From: Deltaproteobacteria bacterium
GTDB taxonomy: Bacteria; Desulfobacterota; Syntrophia; Syntrophales; UBA5619
Length of the DNA: 5,405 nucleotides
Direction: 5' to 3'
NCBI GenBank assembly: GCA_026388365.1
Contig: JAPLJW010000211.1
Coordinates: 1 to 5,405 of the forward strand
The notes under the pieces are model-generated. The model saw only the letters and a program-made list of their open reading frames with translations, was not told the DNA's origin and ran no database searches. Shown piece by piece: positions 1 to 5,297 of this stretch. Made by a program: the position numbers and the translations under genes. The number at the start of each line of letters is the position of its first letter. Position 1 is the stretch's first letter.

Positions 1-630
1 ACCGCCATCAAGAAATGGCTGGACGGCCTGAAGGCGGCCTGCTTCCATGTCGAGTCCGCCCATTGCGACCTCCGGATCACGCCGGGGGAGCAGCGGCGAT
101 GGGCGGGGGTTTCCGGCCATAACATCCCGAGTTTCGAGCTGTTCGTCTCCCCGGACTGGCGCGGCACCGAGGGGACCTACTGCGCGAATCTCCCCTCCTA
201 CCGGAGCGGCAACTATGTCGAGGGGGTGCAACTGACCTTTGACCGGGGAAACGCCGTCGAGATCCGCGCCGAGACCGGCGAGGCGTTCACGATCCGGCAG
301 CTTGCGATGGACCGGGGGGCGAAACGGATCGGCGAGTTTTCCCTGACGGACCGGCGATTCTCGAAAATCAACCGCTTCATGGCTGACACCCTGTTCGACG
401 AGAACTTCGGCGGGGAACACGGGAACTGCCACATCGCCGTCGGGGCCTCCTACACCGACACCTACGCCGGCGATCCCGCCGCGATGACCGGAACGCTCAA
501 GCGGAAGTTGGGTTTCAATGACTCGGCCCTCCACTGGGACCTGGTGAACACGGAGAAAAAAACGGTTACGGCGCACGGGCCGACGGGCAAAAGGGTCGTG
601 ATCTATGAGAACGGATGCTTCCGTTACTGA
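1..630 (+). CDS. M29-family metallo-aminopeptidase (AmpS/PepS/aminopeptidase T type), 5'-partial
   Basis: Open from the first base to TGA at 628-630, giving 209 residues with no start in the window. Family members are usually around 370-410 aa, so roughly the N-terminal half lies upstream. Enzymes of this family are cytoplasmic dimetal exopeptidases that remove N-terminal amino acids from peptides. The metal-site pattern is visible in order: Glu46 in NIPSFELF, Glu112 in KRIGEF, His144 in CHIAVG, Tyr151 in GASY, and His178/Asp180 in LHWDL. These correspond by motif and spacing to the Glu, Glu, His, Tyr, His, Asp set known in the family, so the fragment looks catalytically intact. The Glu46 motif, NIPSFE, departs from the more usual N-x-PTEE form. 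About 100 bp separate it from the next gene, so co-transcription is possible but not shown. The family call is firm; substrate preference cannot be read. Confidence 0.9.
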   Translation, partial: TAIKKWLDGLKAACFHVESAHCDLRITPGEQRRWAGVSGHNIPSFELFVSPDWRGTEGTYCANLPSYRSGNYVEGVQLTFDRGNAVEIRAETGEAFTIRQLAMDRGAKRIGEFSLTDRRFSKINRFMADTLFDENFGGEHGNCHIAVGASYTDTYAGDPAAMTGTLKRKLGFNDSALHWDLVNTEKKTVTAHGPTGKRVVIYENGCFRY

Positions 631-660
631 AGGCCGGCCGCGGGATCGAAACGAAAATCC

Positions 661-688
661 TTGACGACGCCGGACGAAAAAGGATAAA
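661..688 (+). promoter_or_regulatory. candidate sigma70-like promoter for the VKOR-DsbA gene
   Basis: TTGACG (661-666, 5 of 6 matches to the -35 consensus) is followed after 16 bp by GATAAA (683-688, 4 of 6 to the -10 consensus). It lies in the gap after the aminopeptidase gene and would leave a leader of about 35 nt before the ATG at 731. A second -10-like hexamer, TATTAT, sits at 695-700 but has no good -35 partner. This is pattern matching only. Confidence 0.35.
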
Positions 689-730
689 AGCCCATATTAT
701 CTCAAGGGTAAAAGAGAGGGCCTGAATTTT

Positions 731-1657
731 ATGAAGAAGTTTCTGTCCGGGAAGAGGCGCTTCCTGACCATCCTGCTTGCGCTGACCGGCATCGCCATCA
801 CCATCGCCTACGCCCTCTGCCTGGGTGCGTGCAGTTATCTGAAAGGCGATATCCTGGGGATCGACCTCAAATACCTCGGGATCTTCTACATGGCCGTCAT
901 TTTCGTCCTTGCGTGGTTCAGGAAATCCGTTCTCTGCCTCCTGCTTCTCGCCTTCGGGGCGGGCGGGGAGATCTTCCTGATCGGCTACCAGGTGCACAGC
1001 GGCGTCTATTGCCCCTACTGCCTTGCCTTCGGGGCTACGATTCTGCTGGCCCTCGCCGTGAATTTCGAAAGGAACCGGAAGACGATTGCCGCGCTGGCCG
1101 CCGCCGCCGGGCTCCTCTTCTTCCTGCTTTTCTTTTCCGGATCGGCAACACCCGTCTATGCCGCCGAGCCCGTCATGCCCTCCTTCGGCAAGGGACCGGT
1201 CGAGGTCCGTCTCTACACCGATTACTTTTGCGAACCCTGCGCGGCCGAGGAAGCGGAGGTCATCTCCCTCGTCACCGAACTCATTGACAAGAACCTCATC
1301 CGGGTTCTCTTCATCGACACGCCGGTTCACCCGGAAACCATCTTCTATGCCGGTTATTTCCTTGCGGCGCTGAACGCAAAGAGGGACTTCCGGCAGGCGG
1401 TCGCCGCCCGGGGGGCGCTCTTCGAGGCGGCGGGGAAGGAGATCCAGGGGAAGGAGGCGCTGGAGGCATTCCTGAAGACAAAGGGGGTAACCTTCCGGCC
1501 GTATGACACGGCGCCGGATTTCAAGATCTTCGAAAAATACCTGAGAGAGGACCGGATCAATTCAACGCCCATCTGCGTCATCATCGACCCGCAAGCGAAA
1601 CGGACCCTGAAAGGGAAAGAGGAGATCGCGAAAGGACTCCGCGGCCTCCGGAAATAG
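731..1657 (+). CDS. Vitamin K epoxide reductase (VKOR) domain fused to DsbA/thioredoxin-like domain; disulfide-bond oxidase
   Basis: 308 aa; the ATG is preceded by AGAGAGGG (713-720). Residues 1-138 form a VKOR core with about five hydrophobic segments (roughly 11-30, 48-63, 66-87, 95-111, 119-137). Basic residues (KKFLSGKRR, RKS, ERNRK) fall on the predicted cytoplasmic side. Both redox pairs then face the periplasm: Cys30/Cys34 after segment 1 and the CPYC motif (Cys94, Cys97) at the start of segment 4. After a short linker, residues about 153-308 form a DsbA-like fold with a CEPC active site (Cys167, Cys170) and the TP motif before the cis-proline (Thr279-Pro280). In this family the DsbA part oxidises substrate thiols and the VKOR part reoxidises it, passing electrons to quinone. 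Asp40 occupies the place (second loop Cys +6) where VKORs usually carry Ser or Thr. Single-chain fusions of this type are known in bacteria and replace a DsbA/DsbB pair. The architecture is secure; in vivo direction and partners are inferred. Confidence 0.93.
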   Translation: MKKFLSGKRRFLTILLALTGIAITIAYALCLGACSYLKGDILGIDLKYLGIFYMAVIFVLAWFRKSVLCLLLLAFGAGGEIFLIGYQVHSGVYCPYCLAFGATILLALAVNFERNRKTIAALAAAAGLLFFLLFFSGSATPVYAAEPVMPSFGKGPVEVRLYTDYFCEPCAAEEAEVISLVTELIDKNLIRVLFIDTPVHPETIFYAGYFLAALNAKRDFRQAVAARGALFEAAGKEIQGKEALEAFLKTKGVTFRPYDTAPDFKIFEKYLREDRINSTPICVIIDPQAKRTLKGKEEIAKGLRGLRK

Positions 1658-1676
1658 GAAAACAGTCTGAAAAACT

Positions 1677-1698
1677 TTATGGAGCTCTATTATGGAGC
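1677..1698. repeat. 9-bp direct repeat TTATGGAGC, period 13
   Basis: TTATGGAGC occurs at 1677-1685 and again at 1690-1698, separated by TCTA, about 20 bp after the stop of the VKOR-DsbA gene and at the left edge of the gene-poor stretch. The repeat is read directly from the sequence. It could be a deletion or insertion scar, or coincidence. Confidence 0.45.
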
Positions 1699-1791
1699 CT
1701 TCAAGTTCCAGCGGCCCGCGCCCTTGCCCACAACCTGACCTTGGTCACCACCCATTTTGAATTGCATAAAGATATCCGCATTCTTATCGTT
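1681..1791 (+). pseudogene. possible VapC/PIN-domain toxin C-terminal remnant
   Basis: In the frame of GCG at 1711 the translation contains AARALAHNLTLVTTHFELHK (1711-1770). This resembles the C-terminal part of VapC-type PIN ribonucleases, where a helix of the form A-x-A-L-A is followed by a strand LTLVT and a hydrophilic turn before F-x-x-x. No start codon with a ribosome binding site precedes it, and the metal-binding N-terminal acidic residues of a PIN domain (about 130 aa normally) are absent. The frame continues to TGA at 1846-1848. If the match is real, only a fragment survives and it cannot be an active toxin. The call rests on recognising one short motif, so a chance resemblance is quite possible. 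Confidence 0.3.
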
Positions 1792-1834
1792 CCCATTTCA
1801 AGGACAAGAATGCACGGACCAATGTTCAAAGATC

Positions 1835-2017
1835 ATGTGGGTCTATGAAGGTATTGCAGGCGTTGTTGCAGCTCGGGTTGCAGAACGATCCGGAGATAGA
1901 CCATTGGCTCAACAAAAGGAGTCTTGGTTGCAGGAAGTACGGAAATGGGCCAAAAGACCCGAATTAAAGGAACTGATTTCACAATCCGATGGGTACAAAG
2001 GGTTGGACAAGACATGA
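1835..2017 (+). CDS. small hypothetical protein, possibly a remnant
   Basis: A 60-residue frame from ATG at 1835 to TGA at 2015-2017. Its middle looks protein-like: an alternating amphipathic segment (WLQEVRKWAKRPELKELI) rich in Lys and Glu, probably helical. I do not recognise the family. There is no clear Shine-Dalgarno sequence before the ATG, and the frame is open further upstream (from about 1757, TTG), so the start is uncertain. A second short frame of 21 codons (2014-2079) begins with ATG overlapping the stop as ATGA. It may continue the original gene after a frameshift or be chance. The setting in a decayed stretch favours a broken gene over a working one. Confidence 0.25.
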   Translation: MWVYEGIAGVVAARVAERSGDRPLAQQKESWLQEVRKWAKRPELKELISQSDGYKGLDKT

Positions 2018-2047
2018 AGGGCTTCGAAGGCAAATTCAATGCCTCTC

Positions 2048-2077
2048 TTGACAATCTGCTAAGCAAGACAGGAAAAT
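2048..2077 (+). promoter_or_regulatory. candidate sigma70-like promoter for the corrinoid-activation gene
   Basis: A perfect -35 hexamer, TTGACA (2048-2053), is followed after 18 bp by GAAAAT (2072-2077, 4 of 6 to the -10 consensus). It would start transcription near 2084, about 40 nt before the ATG at 2123, which is itself preceded by GGGAGAAG (2111-2118). The -10 element is weak, so the call is tentative. Confidence 0.35.
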
Positions 2078-2122
2078 GATCGTTGAATCCTGTGAAATCC
2101 TAAAGGGGAAGGGAGAAGAACG

Positions 2123-2836
2123 ATGGCGCGCGTTGTTTTGGATCCCCTGGAATATCGAATCGATCGGCCGTCCCTGCTGGCCGGGCTGTGCCTGAAAGAG
2201 GGCAGCGGACACGCGGAAAAGGTCGAAGAATTGATCCGGGAGGCGGAGGCGGTCGCCCATCCCCGGGCGATCTACCGGATGGCCTTCATCGAGTCGCAGG
2301 GCGATCGGCATGTGGTGGCCGAGGGACTCCGGTTCGAGAGCCGCGTCCTGAAGGTGAATCTCGACAACCTTCACCGTTTTTTTGCGTTTGTGGTCACAGC
2401 GGGCCGCGAATTGGATGGCTGGGCGAACGCCAGGACCGATCTGCTGGAACGATTCTGGGCGGATGCGATCAACCAGGCCGTGGTCATCTCCGCCCGCTCG
2501 TTTCTGGATCGGCATCTGCAGGAACGCTACGGTCTGGCGAAAACGGCGCGCATGAGTCCGGGCTCGCTGCCGGACTGGCCCCTGGAGGAGCAACGGGTCC
2601 TTTTTGAACTTCTGGGAGACACCCGAAAAACCATCGGCGTAGAGCTGACGGAGAGTCTGCTCATGGTGCCCGTCAAATCCGTCTCGGGCATTGTCTTCAC
2701 AAGCGAGGAGGGATTCGCCAGTTGTCGGCTCTGCCCTCGCGAAGGCTGCCCCGGTCGGAGGGTTCCATACGATCCGGAACTCTACGCAAGGAAATATCGG
2801 GATCCATCGCAGACTTCCCGCTCGGAGCAATCATAG
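2123..2836 (+). CDS. stand-alone vitamin B12-dependent methionine synthase activation-domain protein (AdoMet-dependent corrinoid reactivation)
   Basis: 237 aa; ATG at 2123 with GGGAGAAG upstream. The protein matches the C-terminal activation domain of cobalamin-dependent methionine synthase MetH, but as a separate polypeptide. Visible marks are RMSPGSLPDWP (143-153), equivalent to the AdoMet-binding R-x-x-x-G-Y-P region with Ser148 where Tyr is usual; the leucine-rich ELLG; the IGVELTESLLM strand (171-181), parallel to the MetH IGV-LTES-M segment; and SVSGIVF (186-192). In MetH this domain binds AdoMet and remethylates the oxidised cob(II)alamin cofactor. Free-standing relatives occur in anaerobes and are thought to serve corrinoid methyltransferases. 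After SVSGIVF comes a tail with C-x2-C-x4-C (Cys201, 204, 209), CRLCPREGCPGRR, not found in MetH; it could bind a metal or Fe-S cluster. No methyltransferase or corrinoid protein lies in the window, so its partner is unknown. Family confidence is high; physiological substrate is inferred. Confidence 0.88.
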   Translation: MARVVLDPLEYRIDRPSLLAGLCLKEGSGHAEKVEELIREAEAVAHPRAIYRMAFIESQGDRHVVAEGLRFESRVLKVNLDNLHRFFAFVVTAGRELDGWANARTDLLERFWADAINQAVVISARSFLDRHLQERYGLAKTARMSPGSLPDWPLEEQRVLFELLGDTRKTIGVELTESLLMVPVKSVSGIVFTSEEGFASCRLCPREGCPGRRVPYDPELYARKYRDPSQTSRSEQS

Positions 2837-2852
2837 TATGGATCCGCATGGC

Positions 2853-2888
2853 CCCCTGCCGGCTCCCAATGTCCCGCCGGTGCAGGGG
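2853..2888. terminator. inverted repeat between convergent genes, possible bidirectional terminator
   Basis: The left arm CCCCTGCCGGC (2853-2863) pairs with GCCG (2876-2879) and GCAGGGG (2882-2888), leaving a 2-nt bulge and a loop of 12 nt. It sits exactly between the stops of the converging activation-domain gene (2836) and acyl-CoA synthetase gene (2903). No U-tract follows on either strand, so it is not a canonical intrinsic terminator. Confidence 0.35.
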
Positions 2889-2902
2889 AGCTTCCCCGTG
2901 AA

Positions 2903-4591
2903 TCAGGTCCCGGATGCCGTTCCTTCCGGCTTCTTCCCCTCCAGCGCCCGCAGCTCCCGCCGGAGGATCTTCCCCACGGCGCTTTTAGGGAGGGCGTCCA
3001 GGAACGCGATCCGCCTGGGAACCTTGTAGAGGGCCAGCCTTTCTTTGCAGTATTCGCTGATCTCCTCCGCCGTCAGGGTTTCCCCGGGCCGGACGACGAT
3101 AAAGGCCTTGACGGTTTCGCCCCGGTATTCGTCGGGGACGCCGACGGCGCAGGCCTCGAGGATCTTCGGATGGTCGAAGAGGACCTCGTCGATCTCCTTG
3201 GGGTAGATGTTGTAGCCGCCGGCGACGATCATGTCTTTTTTGCGATCGACGAGGGTCAGGTGCCCATCCTCGTCGAGAAAACCGATGTCCCCCGTGTAGA
3301 GCCAGCCGTCGCGGAGGGCGTTTTTCGTCTCCTCGGGTTTATGGTAGTAGCCCGTCATGAGCTGAGGCCCCCGTATGCAGATCTCGCCCGCAACGCCCGC
3401 CGGCAGCTCCTTCGTTCCGGTTTCCAGATCGACGATCTTCAGATCGGTATTGGGGAGCGGCACGCCGACGGTTCCCGGCTTCGCCTTCCCCTTCCAGGGG
3501 GTGCAGGTGGCGAAGGCGGTGTTCTCGGTGAGGCCGTAAACGTCGTAGATTCCCTTGCCGGTGAGATCGAAGAGCTGCCGGACCGTCTCCGGCGCGAGCG
3601 GCGCAGCCCCGCCGAAGAATCCCCGGATGAAGGAGAGATCCATCTTCCGGAACTCCTCCCGGTTGAGGAGCCCGACGAAGATTGTCGGGACGCCGGGAAG
3701 GAAGCCGGGCCGGCAGGCCTTGAGCATCTCGATGATGATCCCCGGCTCGGGCCTCGGGATCATGATGCTTGTCCAGCCAGCCCAGATGGTGAGGTTCTGG
3801 CTCACCGAGTAGCCGGCGGAGTGGAAGATGGGATAGACCCCCATGAGGGTCTCCTCGCCATCCTTGAGATCCGGGAACCAGGCGCGGAACTGCTGGATGA
3901 CGCCGCAGATGTTCGCATGGGTCAGCATCGCCCCTTTGCTTGTTCCCGTCGTCCCGCCGGTGTAGATAAAGGCGGCGACATCCTCCCACCGGGCGGCGAT
4001 GGGGACGGGGTCGTCCGGGTATTGCCCGATGAGGTTGAGGAAGGGGTGGACGCCCGGTTCCGGGACGACCTTCCGGTACATCGCCCGCTTCACGAAGGGG
4101 TAGAGCTGTTTTTTCGGGAAGGGGAGGTAGTCGTTGATATGGCAGGGGATGATCGCCTCGATCTTCGTTGCGGGCTTGATCTTCAGCGCCCGGGGGAGCA
4201 GAAGGTCGAGCGTCACGAGGAAGCGCGCGTCGGAGTCGTTGAGTTGCTGTTCCAACTCCCTCTCCGAGGAGAGAGGGTTGTTCATCACGGTGACCGCGCC
4301 CAGTCGGTAGCAGGCGTGGTTGGCGATCACGAGTTGGGGAAGGTTTGGCATGAGCATCGCCACCTTGTCCCCCTCCCGGACGCCGAGAGCGGCCAGCGCC
4401 CGCGTGAAGCGGTTGACCAGGGATTCCAGTTCGGCAAAGGTGATTTTTCGGCCCATGAAGTAAAAGGCCGTCCGGTCGGGGAAGCGCCCGGCCGTCCTGC
4501 GGAGGGCTTCCGCAATGGTGATCTTTTCCGGCTCGATCGCCGGCGGGACACCCGGTGCATAGGATTTGTGCCAGATTCTCTCGAAACCCAT
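2903..4591 (-). CDS. FadD-like AMP-forming long-chain fatty acyl-CoA synthetase (ANL superfamily)
   Basis: 562 aa from ATG at 4591-4589 to TGA at 2905-2903, the usual FadD length. It activates a fatty acid with ATP to acyl-AMP and then acyl-CoA, feeding beta-oxidation or lipid synthesis; a cytoplasmic or membrane-associated location is expected. Motifs in order are the ATP-binding loop YTGGTTGTSKG (210-220, where Gly and Ser replace the commoner Ser and Pro), YGLTE (352-356), GWLYTGD (429-435), the hinge region VDRKKD (448-453) followed by GGYNIYP, and the C-terminal catalytic Lys541 in SAVGKILRREL. All core residues are present, so it looks functional. The frame stays open upstream to an ATG at 4690, but the inner ATG is chosen because AAGGAGGG stands 5 nt before it and the family N-terminus starts here. 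The gene stands alone on its strand. Medium- or branched-chain or aromatic acids cannot be excluded as substrates. Confidence 0.94.
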   Translation of the reverse strand: MGFERIWHKSYAPGVPPAIEPEKITIAEALRRTAGRFPDRTAFYFMGRKITFAELESLVNRFTRALAALGVREGDKVAMLMPNLPQLVIANHACYRLGAVTVMNNPLSSERELEQQLNDSDARFLVTLDLLLPRALKIKPATKIEAIIPCHINDYLPFPKKQLYPFVKRAMYRKVVPEPGVHPFLNLIGQYPDDPVPIAARWEDVAAFIYTGGTTGTSKGAMLTHANICGVIQQFRAWFPDLKDGEETLMGVYPIFHSAGYSVSQNLTIWAGWTSIMIPRPEPGIIIEMLKACRPGFLPGVPTIFVGLLNREEFRKMDLSFIRGFFGGAAPLAPETVRQLFDLTGKGIYDVYGLTENTAFATCTPWKGKAKPGTVGVPLPNTDLKIVDLETGTKELPAGVAGEICIRGPQLMTGYYHKPEETKNALRDGWLYTGDIGFLDEDGHLTLVDRKKDMIVAGGYNIYPKEIDEVLFDHPKILEACAVGVPDEYRGETVKAFIVVRPGETLTAEEISEYCKERLALYKVPRRIAFLDALPKSAVGKILRRELRALEGKKPEGTASGT

Positions 4592-4596
4592 CGCTG

Positions 4597-4604
4597 CCCT
4601 CCTT
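4597..4604 (-). promoter_or_regulatory. strong ribosome binding site fixing the acyl-CoA synthetase start
   Basis: Read on the minus strand this is AAGGAGGG, a near-perfect Shine-Dalgarno sequence, with 5 nt between it and the ATG at 4591-4589. It decides the start against the upstream ATG at 4690, which would add 33 residues with no family counterpart and has no comparable site. Confidence 0.85.
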
Positions 4605-4933
4605 ATGATCATTTCAGATTTGTAAAACGGTTTCCGGTTACCTCCTGACAATTTTAAGAAGAGTTCGTGTGCGGCGCTGTTGCGCCACATTGCGGCAATC
4701 TGGCTTTGGCCCCGAAGGGCGCGGCGCCGAAGCGGAGAGAGGTATTCAGCGGATGAAAGCGATGGATTTCAAATGAATCGGCTTTCGGAAACCATACAGA
4801 TAAACGGGCAATATGGCAAACGAAAAATCGATATTTTCCTCTATGGGCGGAAGACTGATACTGAAGCTGCCCGATATCCCTGCAACCCGGAAAGGAGAAA
4901 CTTCTGCGATGTAGCGATCAGGCCGAAAATATC
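4605..4933. other. non-coding stretch between divergent units
   Basis: About 330 bp with no convincing gene on either strand. On the minus strand it should hold the acyl-CoA synthetase promoter, but I could not pick a persuasive -35/-10 pair; TTGTCA (minus strand, 4651-4646) lacks a well-spaced -10. A small GC-rich dyad, GCCC-CGAA-GGGC (4709-4720), would form a UUCG-capped stem in a minus-strand leader transcript. The right half is AT-richer by eye. Short ORFs here resemble nothing I recognise. Confidence 0.5.
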
Positions 4934-4973
4934 TGTTTACAAAACAATACCAAAATGTATTATAATGTAAACC
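4934..4973. repeat. inverted repeat TGTTTACA / TGTAAACC bracketing a promoter; operator-like
   Basis: TGTTTACA (4934-4941) and TGTAAACC (4966-4973) are inverted copies with 7 of 8 positions matching. Their centres are 32 bp apart, about three helical turns, so both arms lie on one face of the DNA. The left arm covers the -35-like element and the right arm begins at the last base of the TATAAT box. The arrangement resembles a repressor operator. No regulator is identified in the window. Confidence 0.55.
4936..4966 (+). promoter_or_regulatory. sigma70-like promoter upstream of the AbiEi-like remnant
   Basis: A perfect -10 TATAAT at 4961-4966 has TTTACA (4936-4941) as -35 with a long 19-bp spacer. 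An alternative -10, TATTAT at 4958-4963, gives a 16-bp spacer. The surroundings are AT-rich and stand out from the GC-rich coding DNA. Transcription would begin about 4973, only about 5 nt before the ATG at 4978, leaving no room for a ribosome binding site for that ORF. That fits either leaderless translation or a promoter separated from its original gene start by deletion. Confidence 0.6.
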
Positions 4974-4977
4974 GTTT

Positions 4978-5247
4978 ATGGTGGTGACGATCGAATTTTC
5001 CCACCTTGCCGTCCGCCTTTTCACCGGTTTCGAGACCCGGGGCGGCTTCAACCTGGCCCTTCCGGAGAAGGCCCTGCTCGATATGATCTATCTGCACAAG
5101 GCGATCCCCTTCCGGGACGAACTGAATCTCGCGCTTCTGGACCGACGGAGGCTGGATCTGCTGGCGAAAAACTTTCCCGGACTCACGAGAAAGCTGGTCC
5201 GGGAACTGATTTCCCCTAATAATGATGGGTCTGCAACGGTTGCATAG
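4978..5247 (+). pseudogene. 5'-truncated AbiEi-family (type IV toxin-antitoxin) antitoxin remnant
   Basis: 89 residues from ATG at 4978 to TAG at 5245-5247. Residues about 14-39 (LFTGFETRGGF, then LALPEKALLDMIYL) match the central part of AbiEi-type antitoxins and related regulators, where a GFE-x-x-x-G segment leads into the hallmark PEKALLD motif. Full-length relatives are about 200 aa or longer and begin with a winged-helix DNA-binding domain. That domain is absent: an in-frame TAA lies at 4963-4965 and no matching N-terminus is visible upstream in other frames. No nucleotidyltransferase-like AbiEii toxin follows; a Lys-rich small gene starts 50 bp downstream instead. A perfect 6-bp dyad, TGCAAC-G-GTTGCA (5232-5244), covers the last codons and may be a scar. 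Most likely a broken gene; a functional short protein is less likely. Confidence 0.6.
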
Positions 5248-5297
5248 AAGCTACACTACGAGAAGATGTTTTGGACAACAGGAAAAGGAGAGACGTA

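Larger units (their letters stand above)
1658..2047. other. gene-poor, probably decayed accessory stretch
   Basis: About 390 bp with no well-formed gene. By eye it is less GC-rich than its neighbours, with runs such as AAAAACTTTAT and AATTGCATAAAGATATC. It contains a 9-bp direct repeat, a PIN-domain-like fragment and short ORFs that pass from one frame to another with poor or absent ribosome binding sites. This pattern suggests remains of small mobile or toxin-antitoxin genes between two intact genes. No rRNA, tRNA, CRISPR or transposase signature was seen. Confidence 0.5.

Noticed and set aside
566..1330. A 254-codon minus-strand frame opposite the aminopeptidase end and VKOR domain
   Set aside because: Low-complexity Glu/Gly/Asp-rich translation overlapping a well-supported membrane protein; it is a shadow.
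2036..2830. A 264-codon minus-strand frame opposite the corrinoid activation gene
   Set aside because: The + strand frame matches a known family along its length with a ribosome binding site; the minus frame has no recognisable motif.
3170..4648. A 492-codon open frame on the + strand opposite the acyl-CoA synthetase gene
   Set aside because: Its composition (runs of Asp, Glu, Gly, Arg and Val) is that of an antisense shadow of a GC-rich gene. It has no recognisable domain or convincing ribosome binding site, and the minus strand carries every ANL motif.
4592..4690. N-terminal extension of 33 residues for the acyl-CoA synthetase (ATG at 4690)
   Set aside because: No family counterpart and no comparable ribosome binding site; AAGGAGGG precedes the inner ATG by 5 nt.
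4813..4914. A 33-codon + strand ORF beginning MANEKSIF
   Set aside because: No clear Shine-Dalgarno sequence, very short, no recognisable family, and it lies in an AT-richer non-coding gap. It could be a gene fragment, but nothing supports it.
4680..4970. A 96-codon + strand frame across the non-coding gap
   Set aside because: Amino-acid content is unlike a folded protein, there is no family resemblance, and it covers the promoter and the upstream region of the acyl-CoA synthetase gene.
4746..5051. A 101-codon minus-strand frame across the promoter region
   Set aside because: It runs through the TATAAT and inverted-repeat region and the start of the AbiEi-like frame, with no recognisable domain.
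5232..5244. TGCAAC-G-GTTGCA dyad as a terminator or recombination site
   Set aside because: The stem is only 6 bp with a single-base centre that cannot form a normal hairpin loop, and no U-tract follows. It is noted only as a possible scar.
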